A stretch of DNA of 64,000 bases from AP-15 sp963716115. Its GTDB lineage: Bacteria > Pseudomonadota > Alphaproteobacteria > ATCC43930 > CGMCC-115725. The DNA lies in NCBI GenBank assembly GCA_963716115.1, contig CAVQSZ010000029.1:1-64000 (forward strand), read 5' to 3'. The position numbers were made by a program, and so were the translations under genes. The notes below the pieces were generated by a model. It was not told the DNA's origin. It saw only the letters and a list, made by a program, of their open reading frames with translations, and did no database searches. This document shows, piece after piece, positions 8,119 to 15,450 of the stretch. How positions within the stretch are numbered: the first letter of the stretch is position 1; the number at the start of each line of letters is the position of its first letter.

Positions 8119-9273
8119 AGCTGCGTTTCCGAGCCGCTGGCGCTCTACATCCACTGGCCGTTCTGCCGGTCGAAATGCCCCTATTGCGACTTCAACAGCC
8201 ATGTCCGCGACGGCGTCGACGAGGCGCGCTGGACCCGCGCGCTGCTCGCCGATCTCGATCACCAGGCCGGACTGGCGCCGGGGCGCGAGGTCGGCTCGGT
8301 CTTCTTCGGCGGCGGCACGCCGTCCTTGATGCCGCCCGAGACGGTCGCGGCCCTGCTCGACCGGGTGCGCCGGCATTGGGCGGCGGCGCCCGATGTCGAA
8401 ATCACCCTCGAGGCCAACCCGAATTCGGCCGAGGCCGGCCGCTTCCGCGCCTTTGCCGCGGCCGGGGTCAACCGGCTGTCGCTCGGCGTGCAGGCGCTCG
8501 ACCCGGCGGCGTTGCGCTTTCTCGGCCGCGCCCACGACCGCGCCGAGGCGATCGCCGCGATCGAGTGCGCCGCCGTCATTTTCCCGCGCTTCTCGTTCGA
8601 TCTGATCTACGCCCGCCCCGGCCAGAGCATCGACGCGTGGGGCCGCGAGCTCGACGAGGCGCTGTCGCTGGCCGGCGAGCATCTCTCGCTCTACCAGCTG
8701 ACCATCGAGCCCGGCACCGCCTTCGCCACGCTGGCCGCGCGCGGCGATATCGTGCCGCCCGACGAGGAAACCGCCGCCCTGCTCTACGAAGCCACGCAGG
8801 ACCGCCTCGCCGCCGCCGGCCTGCCGGCCTACGAAATCTCGAACCACGCCCGCCCCGGCGCCGAGTGCCGCCACAACCTCGCCTATTGGCGCTACCAGGA
8901 CTATGCCGGCATCGGCCCCGGCGCGCACGGCCGGCTGACCTGGGGCGGCGTCAAATACGCGACCCGGCAGCGCCGATTGCCGGAACGCTGGCTCGCCGCG
9001 GTCGAGGCCGCCGGGAACGGCATCGAGGAAACCACGCCGACCGACCGCGCCACCGCGATCGAGGAAATGCTGATGATGGGCCTGCGCCTGACCGAAGGCG
9101 TCCGCCGCGCCCGCCTCGAAGAAGCCGCCGGCCAGTCCGTCGAAACCCGTTTCGCCGCCACCCTGCCGCCGCTCATCGAAGGCGGCTTCCTGACCCTCGA
9201 CCGCGACCGCCTCGCCGCCACCCCGGCCGGCCGCCAGCGCCTCAACGCGGTGCTGGCCGCCCTTCTCGGCTGA
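8092..9273 (+). CDS. hemW: Radical-SAM heme chaperone HemW
   Basis: About 393 residues from the chosen start. LYIHWPFCRSKCPYCDFNSH carries the CX3CX2C cluster motif; FFGGGTPSLM, LEANPNS, NRLSLGVQ and SFDLIYARPGQ follow. These fit HemW (the HemN-like protein that delivers heme to respiratory enzymes) rather than true coproporphyrinogen dehydrogenase. Start choice is difficult: the palindromic element 7993-8118 covers the 5' end. The ATG at 8092 lies within it, just after GGGGGAGGGA, and gives a normal length. An ATG at 7975, overlapping rdgB, is also in frame through the whole element and would add 39 low-complexity residues. No start codon lies between the element and the conserved core, so the element must supply part of the protein. 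Confidence 0.9.
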   Translation: MGGGWGGEGSCVSEPLALYIHWPFCRSKCPYCDFNSHVRDGVDEARWTRALLADLDHQAGLAPGREVGSVFFGGGTPSLMPPETVAALLDRVRRHWAAAPDVEITLEANPNSAEAGRFRAFAAAGVNRLSLGVQALDPAALRFLGRAHDRAEAIAAIECAAVIFPRFSFDLIYARPGQSIDAWGRELDEALSLAGEHLSLYQLTIEPGTAFATLAARGDIVPPDEETAALLYEATQDRLAAAGLPAYEISNHARPGAECRHNLAYWRYQDYAGIGPGAHGRLTWGGVKYATRQRRLPERWLAAVEAAGNGIEETTPTDRATAIEEMLMMGLRLTEGVRRARLEEAAGQSVETRFAATLPPLIEGGFLTLDRDRLAATPAGRQRLNAVLAALLG

Positions 9274-9592
9274 CGGAGCGACGTGGTCATCCGCTATGAT
9301 GAACGGGTGCTTTTTTGTCCCTCACGAAATCTGATATACGCGAATATTGTATAGACGACGGCGGAAGTGACTTGTCGTTGGCAGACCAGTCGGGTTTTGT
9401 GCAGCAGTCAACCACCCGAAAAATGAGGCCGCTCCAGGCGCTCTCAGGGGCTCAAGGCGCCCTCGCCGTCAATTTGGTGAGCCGTGAGTAGCCACCATGC
9501 TCGCACCCCTTAAGATCGCGGTGCGGACGCACTGTCGATCAGTTCACGCCTTACCCCCGGCTACGACGAGCAATACACAGCGGCAACTGGTA
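9274..9592. other. Intergenic region, nothing recognised
   Basis: About 319 bases between hemW and the end of hicB. It contains a short AT-rich stretch near 9320-9345 and a run of six T at 9311-9316, but no convincing stem before the T run. I see no open frame with family signal and no RNA gene. Confidence 0.4.
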
Positions 9593-10030
9593 TCAGGTCG
9601 CGTCCGACACCACAGTATGCGCCCGCTTCCCGATTGAGCGCAGCGCAGCTTCCAGGGCTGACGTCCGGCTCGCGTGCTCAGGGTCGAGCAACCGCCGTAT
9701 GTCCTCTTCGTTTTTGCCCAGCTTGGCCGCGAGAGCGCTTTGCGACAGCCTTGCTTCGCGCAGCGCGAGATATAGCGCCGCTTTCATCGAATAAAGCGCC
9801 GGCAAAGCGACCGGCACTGCCCCCGCCCCCGGCGGAGACGGCGGAGGGATATCCTCGCCGCGCTTGATCCGGCCAGCGACGGCTTCCTCCAGGCAATCGA
9901 TCGCCTCCGACAAGGCCGCGCCTCGGGAACGCGCGTCGGTCGCGGCTTCGGGAAAGTCCGGGAAGGTCACCAGATAGAACCCTGACAAATCCTGCTCGAC
10001 ATTTGCCGGGTACTCGAAATGCCATTCCAT
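9593..10030 (-). CDS. hicB: HicB-type antitoxin
   Basis: A 145-residue antitoxin. Residues about 1-65 form the HicB partial RNase-H-like domain (FEYPANVEQDLSGFYLVTFPDFPEAATDA, then a helix ALSEAIDCLEEAVAGRI). After a Pro-rich linker, residues about 85-140 form a helix-turn-helix (ALREARLSQSALAAKLGKNEEDIRRLL) for operator binding. The ATG at 10030 follows hicA by six bases, with AGGTAG as ribosome site. HicB normally neutralises the HicA mRNA interferase and represses the operon. The reading frame here is intact although hicA is broken. Confidence 0.9.
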   Translation of the reverse strand: MEWHFEYPANVEQDLSGFYLVTFPDFPEAATDARSRGAALSEAIDCLEEAVAGRIKRGEDIPPPSPPGAGAVPVALPALYSMKAALYLALREARLSQSALAAKLGKNEEDIRRLLDPEHASRTSALEAALRSIGKRAHTVVSDAT

Positions 10031-10036
10031 AAGTGA

Positions 10037-10263
10037 CTACCTCAAATCGCGCCGATTCAAGCCGAGGTCAGCGAGCATTTTCCCAACGAGCCCGTGGCCG
10101 CACTCCTTCCGCCGATCCTTCACAACCGTGAAACGGCCGCCATAGTGCAGCCATAGTAAAGCGTGCCGTGACTCCCCTTCCCGCGGGTTTTGTCGAAGCG
10201 GACGGGGACGCCGCGCGCCGCGCCCAACGCCGCAATCCGGCGCACGAACTCACCCGCCGTCAT
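10037..10263 (-). pseudogene. hicA: hicA toxin gene inactivated by an 11-bp duplication
   Basis: The frame opens MTAGEFVRRIAALGA and runs through RFDKTRGKGSHGTLYYG, which contains the catalytic GSH histidine of HicA mRNA interferases. It then shifts. Another frame continues GRFTVVKDRRKECGHGLVGK and MLADLGLNRRDLR to a stop at 10037, exactly the HicA C terminus. Removing one copy of an 11-bp imperfect direct duplication (10136-10157) restores one uninterrupted gene of about 72 codons. As it stands translation ends early, leaving a roughly 48-residue fragment. The antitoxin gene follows after six bases. Confidence 0.88.
10136..10157 (-). repeat. 11-bp imperfect tandem duplication within hicA
   Basis: On the plus strand GCCGCCATAGT (10136-10146) is followed directly by GCAGCCATAGT (10147-10157), 10 of 11 identical. 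On the coding strand it follows the LYYG codons. The added 11 bases shift the hicA frame. Confidence 0.9.
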
Positions 10264-10379
10264 CGGCAAAGTTCCGTTGGATAGGTCCGGGTGTCAATTG
10301 CCGACATCATCGATCCCGGCGTTGGCGCCACCGCAAGGATGACCGCCGGGACGCGATCGATGAGGCGAACGGCCGGTGC

Positions 10380-11561
10380 TCACCCCCGCCGGCGCAGTCG
10401 GCGCATCGCCTGGTCGAGGCCGTCGAGGGTCAGCGGGAACATGCGGTCTTCGGTGATCGCGCGGATCATGCCGATGCTGGCGGTGCCGCCCCAGTATTTC
10501 TCCGGCGTCGGGTTCAGCCACACCGCGCGCGGGTAGGCGGCCAAGAGGCGGCGCAGCCAGACCTCGCCCGGCTCGTCGTTCCAGCGCTCGACGCTGCCGC
10601 CTTCCTTCTCGATCTCGTAGGGGCTCATGCTGGCGTCGCCGACCAGCACGACGCGCCAGCTCGGGTCGTAGGTGCGCAGCAATTCCGTGACGCCCACCTG
10701 CTCGACATGGCGGCGGCGTGAATCGCGCCACACCCAATCGTAGAGGCAGTTGTGGAAGTAGAAGTGGATCAGGTGCTTGAACTCGGAGCGCGCGGCCGAG
10801 AACAATTCCTCGCACACCCGGACATGGTCCTCCATCGACCCGCCGACATCGAGGAACAGCAAGAGCTTGACGACGTTGCGCCGCTCCGGCGTCAGCTTCA
10901 AATCAAGCCAGCCGGCATTGTGCGCGGTCGATCTGACGGTGCCGTCGAGGTCGAGCTCCTCGGCCGCCCCCTCGCGGGCGAACTGGCGCAGCCGGCGCAA
11001 CGCCAGCTTGATGTTGCGGGTGCCGAGCTCGACCGTGTCGTCGAGGTTGCGGTACTCGCGCCGGTCCCAGACCTTGACCGCGCGGCGGTGCTTTCCTTCC
11101 TCTTGGCCGATGCGCACGCCCTCGGGGTTGTAGCCGTGGGCGCCGAACGGCGAGGTTCCGGCGGTGCCGATCCATTTGCCGCCGCCCTGGTGCCGCTCCT
11201 TCTGCTCGACGAGCCGCCGGCGCAGGGTCTCCATCAGCTCGTCCCAGCCGCCGAGCGACTGGATCAGCGCCTTCTCCTCCTCGGTCAGGAGCCGCTCGGC
11301 GAGCTTCTTGAGCCACGCCTCGGGGATCTCGGCCTGCGGATCGCCCAGGGTCTCAATCCCCTGAAAGCAATTGCCGAAGACCCGGTCGAAGCGGTCGAGA
11401 TGGCGCTCGTCCTTGACCAGCGCGGCGCGCGCGAGAAAGTAGAACCCGTCGATGTCGAACGCGGCAACGCGTTTATCCATTGCCTCCATCAGGGTCAGGT
11501 ACTCGCGCAGCGACACCGGCACCTTGGCCTGGCGCAATTCGGTGAAGAACGAGAAGAACAT
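10380..11561 (-). CDS. VWA-domain protein, CoxE-like
   Basis: A 393-residue protein. The N-terminal two-thirds is helical and charged (MFFSFFTELRQAKVPVSLREYLTLMEAM, a family opening). The C-terminal third is a von Willebrand A domain with a MIDAS of the form DVGGSM (D-x-G-x-S) near residue 245 and VVLVGDASMSPYE further on. These CoxE-like proteins work with MoxR-type AAA ATPases as metal-dependent maturation or remodelling chaperones. The partner ATPase is at 12486-13334, separated by two small unknown genes. The ATG directly follows the stop of the upstream small gene (TGAATG), so translation is coupled. Confidence 0.85.
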   Translation of the reverse strand: MFFSFFTELRQAKVPVSLREYLTLMEAMDKRVAAFDIDGFYFLARAALVKDERHLDRFDRVFGNCFQGIETLGDPQAEIPEAWLKKLAERLLTEEEKALIQSLGGWDELMETLRRRLVEQKERHQGGGKWIGTAGTSPFGAHGYNPEGVRIGQEEGKHRRAVKVWDRREYRNLDDTVELGTRNIKLALRRLRQFAREGAAEELDLDGTVRSTAHNAGWLDLKLTPERRNVVKLLLFLDVGGSMEDHVRVCEELFSAARSEFKHLIHFYFHNCLYDWVWRDSRRRHVEQVGVTELLRTYDPSWRVVLVGDASMSPYEIEKEGGSVERWNDEPGEVWLRRLLAAYPRAVWLNPTPEKYWGGTASIGMIRAITEDRMFPLTLDGLDQAMRRLRRRG

Positions 11562-11936
11562 TCAGGGAGCCGAGGACAGAGGCTTCAAGGCCTGGGCCAG
11601 CTGCACGGTGTCGATGTCGCCATCCCAATAGGCGACGATCGCCGCCGCATTCAGCGCGATCCAGTCGAACACCACTCTTTCGTCATATGTCGAAAGCCGT
11701 CCTGCTACCATGTGTGGAACCGGTCGAACGCCGACGACTGCTGTATTATCGACGGTCATTTGGTTGCCGTGCACGGTATTCACTTTGACGCGCACGTCAT
11801 GACGGGCATTCCCACGCGGGCTCACCCATACGGTCATCGGCAATCCTGTTGTACGCGGATACAAGTTCGCCATCTCGAACAGCTCGTCGCCTTCTACCAC
11901 GTTAGCTCCCGTCGAGATGGGCTTGCCCGACTTCAT
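11562..11936 (-). CDS. Unknown small protein, paralog A of a tandem pair
   Basis: A 124-residue protein from the ATG at 11936 (MKSGKPISTG). Its core TTGLPMTVWVSPRGNARHDVRVKV, DNTAVVGVRP and FDWIALNAAAIVAYWDG is shared with paralog B at 12097-12489, with roughly 60 percent of positions alike by eye. Such proteins are widespread in alphaproteobacteria, but I know of no function. An in-frame GTG at 12032 would add 32 residues unrelated to paralog B; this extra stretch contains the three DnaA-box-like sites, and homology starts only at MKSG, so I prefer the ATG. The gene runs straight into the VWA gene. Confidence 0.65.
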   Translation of the reverse strand: MKSGKPISTGANVVEGDELFEMANLYPRTTGLPMTVWVSPRGNARHDVRVKVNTVHGNQMTVDNTAVVGVRPVPHMVAGRLSTYDERVVFDWIALNAAAIVAYWDGDIDTVQLAQALKPLSSAP

Positions 11937-11956
11937 TCGCAGTTCCCGTTTTGAGC

Positions 11957-12005
11957 TTATCCGCAGAAATCGACAGTTATCCACCGTCAACCATAGTTGT
12001 CCACA
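11957..12005 (+). promoter_or_regulatory. Three DnaA-box-like sites at exact 20-bp spacing
   Basis: TTATCCGCA (11957-11965), TTATCCACC (11977-11985) and TTGTCCACA (11997-12005) each differ by one base from the DnaA consensus TTATCCACA, lie in the same orientation, and start exactly 20 bp apart. The units also share an AG end, so they look like a degenerate 20-bp tandem repeat. They lie just upstream of the preferred start of paralog A, and paralog B has no such segment. DnaA binding is inference. Confidence 0.5.
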
Positions 12006-12028
12006 ATCCGATTTAGTAACTGTAAGTT

Positions 12029-12076
12029 TCACCCCCGCTCGCGCCGGTGCAGGAAGGCCAGCCGCTCGAAAAACTG
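12029..12076 (-). pseudogene. Duplicated 3' end of the MoxR-type ATPase gene
   Basis: Read on the minus strand this gives FFERLAFLHRRERG and a stop, nearly the same as the true C terminus of the ATPase (LFERLAFLHRREGR) at 12486-12533. DNA identity over 48 bases is about 80 percent. It marks the edge of a duplication of about 457 bp that copied the ATPase end together with the small gene behind it. Confidence 0.75.
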
Positions 12077-12096
12077 AGGGCTGGTAAGCGTCATTC

Positions 12097-12489
12097 TTAG
12101 GGGAGCCGCTTTAATCTCTCCAGAAGCTGGTCAGTGTCGAGCATTTCATCCCAGTAGTCGATGATGGCGTCAGCGTTGAGCGCGATCCATTCAGCGACGA
12201 TGCGCTGATCGTCCGTAGTAAGGTGACCTGCAATCACCCGCGGCGACGGGCGAACGGCGACAACGGCGGTATTGTCGATATTCATTTGCCGCCTATGGGT
12301 CATGTTCACCTTGATTCGCACATCATGTCGCGCATTGCCGCGCGGGCTCACCCATACGGACATGGGCAGGCCGGTCATGCGAGGCGACAGATTGGTCATT
12401 TCGAAGATATCCTCGGACCCAACCGCTTCGAATGATTCCGAGGCGAGATTGCCTGCCTTCATGTTTCGCTTCCCATTGGGCGCCGTCAC
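12097..12489 (-). CDS. Unknown small protein, paralog B of a tandem pair
   Basis: A 130-residue paralog of the gene at 11562-11936. Shared core: MTGLPMSVWVSPRGNARHDVRIKV, DNTAVVAVRP, VAEWIALNADAIIDYWDE and a closing Leu-rich helix. It starts with GTG at 12489, overlapping the ATPase TGA by four bases (GTGA) behind GAGGGAC; an internal ATG (MKAGNL) is possible. No membrane segment or signal peptide. Because it sits between a MoxR-type ATPase and its VWA partner and is translationally coupled to the ATPase, a role with that chaperone pair is plausible but unproven. Confidence 0.75.
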   Translation of the reverse strand: MTAPNGKRNMKAGNLASESFEAVGSEDIFEMTNLSPRMTGLPMSVWVSPRGNARHDVRIKVNMTHRRQMNIDNTAVVAVRPSPRVIAGHLTTDDQRIVAEWIALNADAIIDYWDEMLDTDQLLERLKRLP

Positions 12490-13334
12490 CGTCCCTCGCG
12501 CCGGTGCAGGAACGCCAGGCGCTCGAAGAGATGCACGTCCTGCTCGTTCTTGAGGAGGGCGCCGTGCAGGGGCGGGATCAGCTTGGCGGGATCGCGGGCG
12601 CGCAGGGTCTCGGGCGAGATGTCCTCGACCAGCAGCAGCTTCAGCCAGTCGAGCAATTCCGAGGTCGAGGGCTTCTTCTTCAAGCCCGGGACATCGCGGA
12701 TCTCGAAAAAGATTGTCAGCGCCTCGTGCACCAGATCATGCTTGAGGTCGGGGAAATGAACGTCGACGATGCGAAGCATCGTCTCGCGGTCGGGAAAGCG
12801 GATGTAATGGAAAAAGCAGCGGCGCAGAAAGGCGTCCGGCAATTCCTTTTCGTTGTTCGAGGTGATGACGACGACCGGGCGGCGCCGCGCCCGGATCGTG
12901 CGCCGCGTCTCGTAGACGTAGAACTCCATGCGGTCGAGCTCGAGCAGCAGGTCGTTCGGGAACTCGATGTCGGCCTTGTCGATCTCGTCGATCAGCAGCA
13001 CCGGGGCGGCGTCCGCCTCGAACGCTTCCCACAATTTCCCCGGCACGATGTAGTTGGCGATGTCGTGCACCCGTTCGTCGCCGAGCTGGCCGTCGCGCAG
13101 GCGCGAGACCGCGTCGTATTCGTAGAGCCCCTGCTGCGCCTTGGTCGTCGACTTGATGTGCCAGGTGATCAAATCCTTGCCGATGGCGCGGGCGACCTCG
13201 TGGGCGAGGATGGTCTTGCCGGTGCCGGGCTCGCCCTTGACGAGGAGCGGGCGCTCGAGCGCGATCGCGGCGTTGACTGCGACCCGCAGGTCCGGTGCGG
13301 CCACATAAGTGTCGGTGCCCTCGAATCGTCGCAT
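12486..13334 (-). CDS. MoxR-type AAA ATPase
   Basis: A 282-residue AAA+ ATPase. Walker A is KGEPGTGKT (about residue 34-42), Walker B VLLIDEIDKAD, sensor I VVITSNNEKELPDAFLRRC, and the C-terminal helical lid follows. I start at the ATG at 13334 (MRRFEGTDTYV); an upstream in-frame ATG at 13448 would overlap the divergent sulfatase-like gene. MoxR ATPases act with VWA proteins in maturation of enzyme complexes; the VWA partner here is at 10380-11561. The gene is divergent from the gene at 13385 with only 50 bases between, so both promoters lie in that gap or overlap the coding ends. Confidence 0.88.
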   Translation of the reverse strand: MRRFEGTDTYVAAPDLRVAVNAAIALERPLLVKGEPGTGKTILAHEVARAIGKDLITWHIKSTTKAQQGLYEYDAVSRLRDGQLGDERVHDIANYIVPGKLWEAFEADAAPVLLIDEIDKADIEFPNDLLLELDRMEFYVYETRRTIRARRRPVVVITSNNEKELPDAFLRRCFFHYIRFPDRETMLRIVDVHFPDLKHDLVHEALTIFFEIRDVPGLKKKPSTSELLDWLKLLLVEDISPETLRARDPAKLIPPLHGALLKNEQDVHLFERLAFLHRREGR

Positions 13335-13384
13335 ATTCTCCGCGTCCCTTGCCGTGCCGGCAGTGACATAACCCGAGGCGAGGA

Positions 13385-15013
13385 ATGACGCCAGCCCGAC
13401 CATGGCGATCGAGAACGCCGCGCGCGGCGCGCCGACCATTGGCCGCATTCTGCTGCGCGGCGCTGCTGGCGCTTCTCTTCCTGCCGGCGCGCGACCCCGC
13501 GACCCATGGCCTGAGCGTCGACTGGCGCCCGTCGGCCGCGTTCGTCGGCTTGGTGTTCGCGCTGGCGGTCCTCGCCGTCATCCGCCCGAAGGCGGTCGCC
13601 GGGCGCGGCCTGGCGCAAATTCTGGCGGCGCTCTCGGTCGCGGCGGCGCTGCTCAACCTCGCCGACGCCGCGACGCCGGCCGTGCTCGGCCGCGACCTCG
13701 ATCTTTATTGGGACCTCGGGAACACGCCGTCGCTGATCGGCCTTGCGGTCGATTCCGCCGGCCTCTGGCGCGTCGTCGGCGTCGCCATCGTCGTCCTCGC
13801 CGCCGTCGCGATCCTCGCCGCCGCCGCATGCCGGCTGTGGCGGGTGGCGCTGGCCGCCTTGACCGACCGGCGCGTCGCGGCGACCGCCGCCGTCGCGCTC
13901 GGCCTGGCGCTGACCGCCGCGGCCTGGGCGCCCGTGGCGACCCAGCCGCTCGCGCCCGGGCTCGGGCGGGCGGCGATCCGGCAGGCGTCAGAGATCGGGC
14001 GCGTCTGGCGAAAGCCGGCCGCGCCGCCGGCCGCGCTCGCCGCGCCGGCGCCGCCCGGCGGCGACCTTGCCGGGCTGAAGCAGCGCGACGTCTACCTCGT
14101 CTACATCGAATCCTACGGGGCCACGGTCTTCGACACCCCGGATTTCCGCGCCGCCCTCGAAGGGCCGCTCGCCCGGTTCCAGACCGCCGTGGAAGCCGCC
14201 GGATACACGGTCGCGTCGAACCGGCTGGTGTCGCCGACCTTCGGCGGCGGCTCCTGGCTCGCCCATGCGACCTTGGCCAGCGGGATCCGGCTGAACGACC
14301 CGGTCCTCTACGCCGCGCTGATGGCGTCGGGCCGCAAGCTGCTGCCGGGGTATTTCAAGGATGCCGGCTGGCGCGCGATCGACATCATGCCGGGGATCAA
14401 GGGCCGTTATCCCGAAGCGCGGGCATGGGGCTTCGACCGCGAAATCTTCGCCGACGATCTGGGCTACCACGGGCCGGCTTTCGGCTGGTTCAAGATCCCC
14501 GACCAGTTCACCCTGGAGCGGGCCGGGGCGATCCGCCGGGGGCTCGGCCCAGCGGCTCCGGTGTTCACGCAGATCGTCCTCGTCTCCAGCCACACCCCGT
14601 TCTCGCCGCTGCCGCCCTACCTCGCCGATTGGGGCGATTCCGGGGACTTCGCCAGCGTGCCCAAGGCGCAATGGGAGGAAATCTACCGTCAGCCGCAATG
14701 GACCCGGCTGGCGCCCGCCTATGTGCAAAGCCTGAAATACGATTTTGCCGTGCTGCGGAGCTGGCTCACCCGGCGCCTGCCCGGCGACGCGCTCGTCATC
14801 CTGCTCGGCGACCATCAGCCGCCGGCGGCGGTGGCCGGCGAAGGGCAGCCCTGGACCGTGCCGATCCACGTGCTGTCGCGCGATCCCGATCTGGTGGCCC
14901 CGTTTCTCGCTGCGGGCTATGTGCGCGGCGTCGACCCGACCCAGGCGGGGCCGCACCCGGGGATGGAGGAGTTTCTGCGGAGCTTTCTCGCCGCCTTCGA
15001 TGGCCCGAGCTGA
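13385..15013 (+). CDS. Membrane-bound sulfatase-like hydrolase (LTA synthase/alkaline phosphatase superfamily)
   Basis: A 542-residue inner-membrane protein with about five predicted transmembrane helices in the first 190 residues and a C-terminal extracytoplasmic hydrolase domain. Superfamily landmarks: DVYLVYIESYGATVF (metal-binding Glu and likely Thr nucleophile), SPTFGGGSWLAHATLASGI, QIVLVSSHTPFSP and VILLGDHQPP (metal Asp and His). Related proteins transfer or remove phospho-head groups from lipids or glycans; the substrate here is unknown. GAGGCGAGG precedes the ATG. The stop codon lies in the first unit of a 17-bp tandem repeat. Confidence 0.75.
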   Translation: MTPARPWRSRTPRAARRPLAAFCCAALLALLFLPARDPATHGLSVDWRPSAAFVGLVFALAVLAVIRPKAVAGRGLAQILAALSVAAALLNLADAATPAVLGRDLDLYWDLGNTPSLIGLAVDSAGLWRVVGVAIVVLAAVAILAAAACRLWRVALAALTDRRVAATAAVALGLALTAAAWAPVATQPLAPGLGRAAIRQASEIGRVWRKPAAPPAALAAPAPPGGDLAGLKQRDVYLVYIESYGATVFDTPDFRAALEGPLARFQTAVEAAGYTVASNRLVSPTFGGGSWLAHATLASGIRLNDPVLYAALMASGRKLLPGYFKDAGWRAIDIMPGIKGRYPEARAWGFDREIFADDLGYHGPAFGWFKIPDQFTLERAGAIRRGLGPAAPVFTQIVLVSSHTPFSPLPPYLADWGDSGDFASVPKAQWEEIYRQPQWTRLAPAYVQSLKYDFAVLRSWLTRRLPGDALVILLGDHQPPAAVAGEGQPWTVPIHVLSRDPDLVAPFLAAGYVRGVDPTQAGPHPGMEEFLRSFLAAFDGPS

Positions 15014-15048
15014 AATGCGGCCCGAGCTGAAATGCGGCCCGAGCTGAG
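15002..15048. repeat. 17-bp tandem repeat at the end of the sulfatase-like gene
   Basis: The unit GGCCCGAGCTGAAATGC occurs twice perfectly (15002-15018, 15019-15035) followed by a partial third copy to about 15048. The first unit contains the stop codon of the upstream gene, so copy-number changes would not alter the protein unless the first unit is lost. Confidence 0.85.
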
Positions 15049-15057
15049 GCGGACGGC

Positions 15058-15303
15058 TCAGACGTGCTCGCGCGGGCGCTCGGCCGCCCCGGCGGGGGCC
15101 GCCGCGCCGGCGGCGGCGGCCGGGGCCGTGACCTGCGGCGGGGCCGCCGTCTCCTCGGGCTCGTCCTCCTCCTTCATCCCCGCCTTGAACGCCTTGATGC
15201 CCTTGGCGAAATCGCCCATCACCCGCGGCAGCTTCCCGGCGCCGAACAAGATCAGGATAATGGCCAGGACCACGATCCAATGCATCAAGCTGAACGAGCC
15301 CAT
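15058..15303 (-). CDS. tatA: Twin-arginine translocase subunit TatA
   Basis: An 81-residue protein with one N-terminal helix (HWIVVLAIILILFGAGKLP), the Tat family FGxxKLP hinge, and the amphipathic helix VMGDFAKGIKAFKAGM. The charged tail is followed by an Ala/Pro-rich end. It builds the pore-forming part of the Tat system for folded proteins. I choose the ATG at 15303 (MGSFSLMHW). tatB and tatC are not next to it, which is less common than a tatABC cluster. YqgE in this window carries a Tat-like signal. Confidence 0.92.
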   Translation of the reverse strand: MGSFSLMHWIVVLAIILILFGAGKLPRVMGDFAKGIKAFKAGMKEEDEPEETAAPPQVTAPAAAAGAAAPAGAAERPREHV

Positions 15304-15450
15304 AATGACGATCCCGAAAGGCTGGCCGAAGCCGGTTTTAACGGCTTTGGCGGCCGGATTGCAAGCCGGCGGCGAAGCGCGCCGCTGCACCACGAATTCG
15401 TGCCTGATATCCGAAATTCAAGCCCGATGACCTGAGACGGAGCGCTGAGC

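Noticed and set aside
9274..9592. A small RNA or tRNA in the gap after hemW
   Set aside because: No cloverleaf, no conserved T-arm and no stem before the T run.
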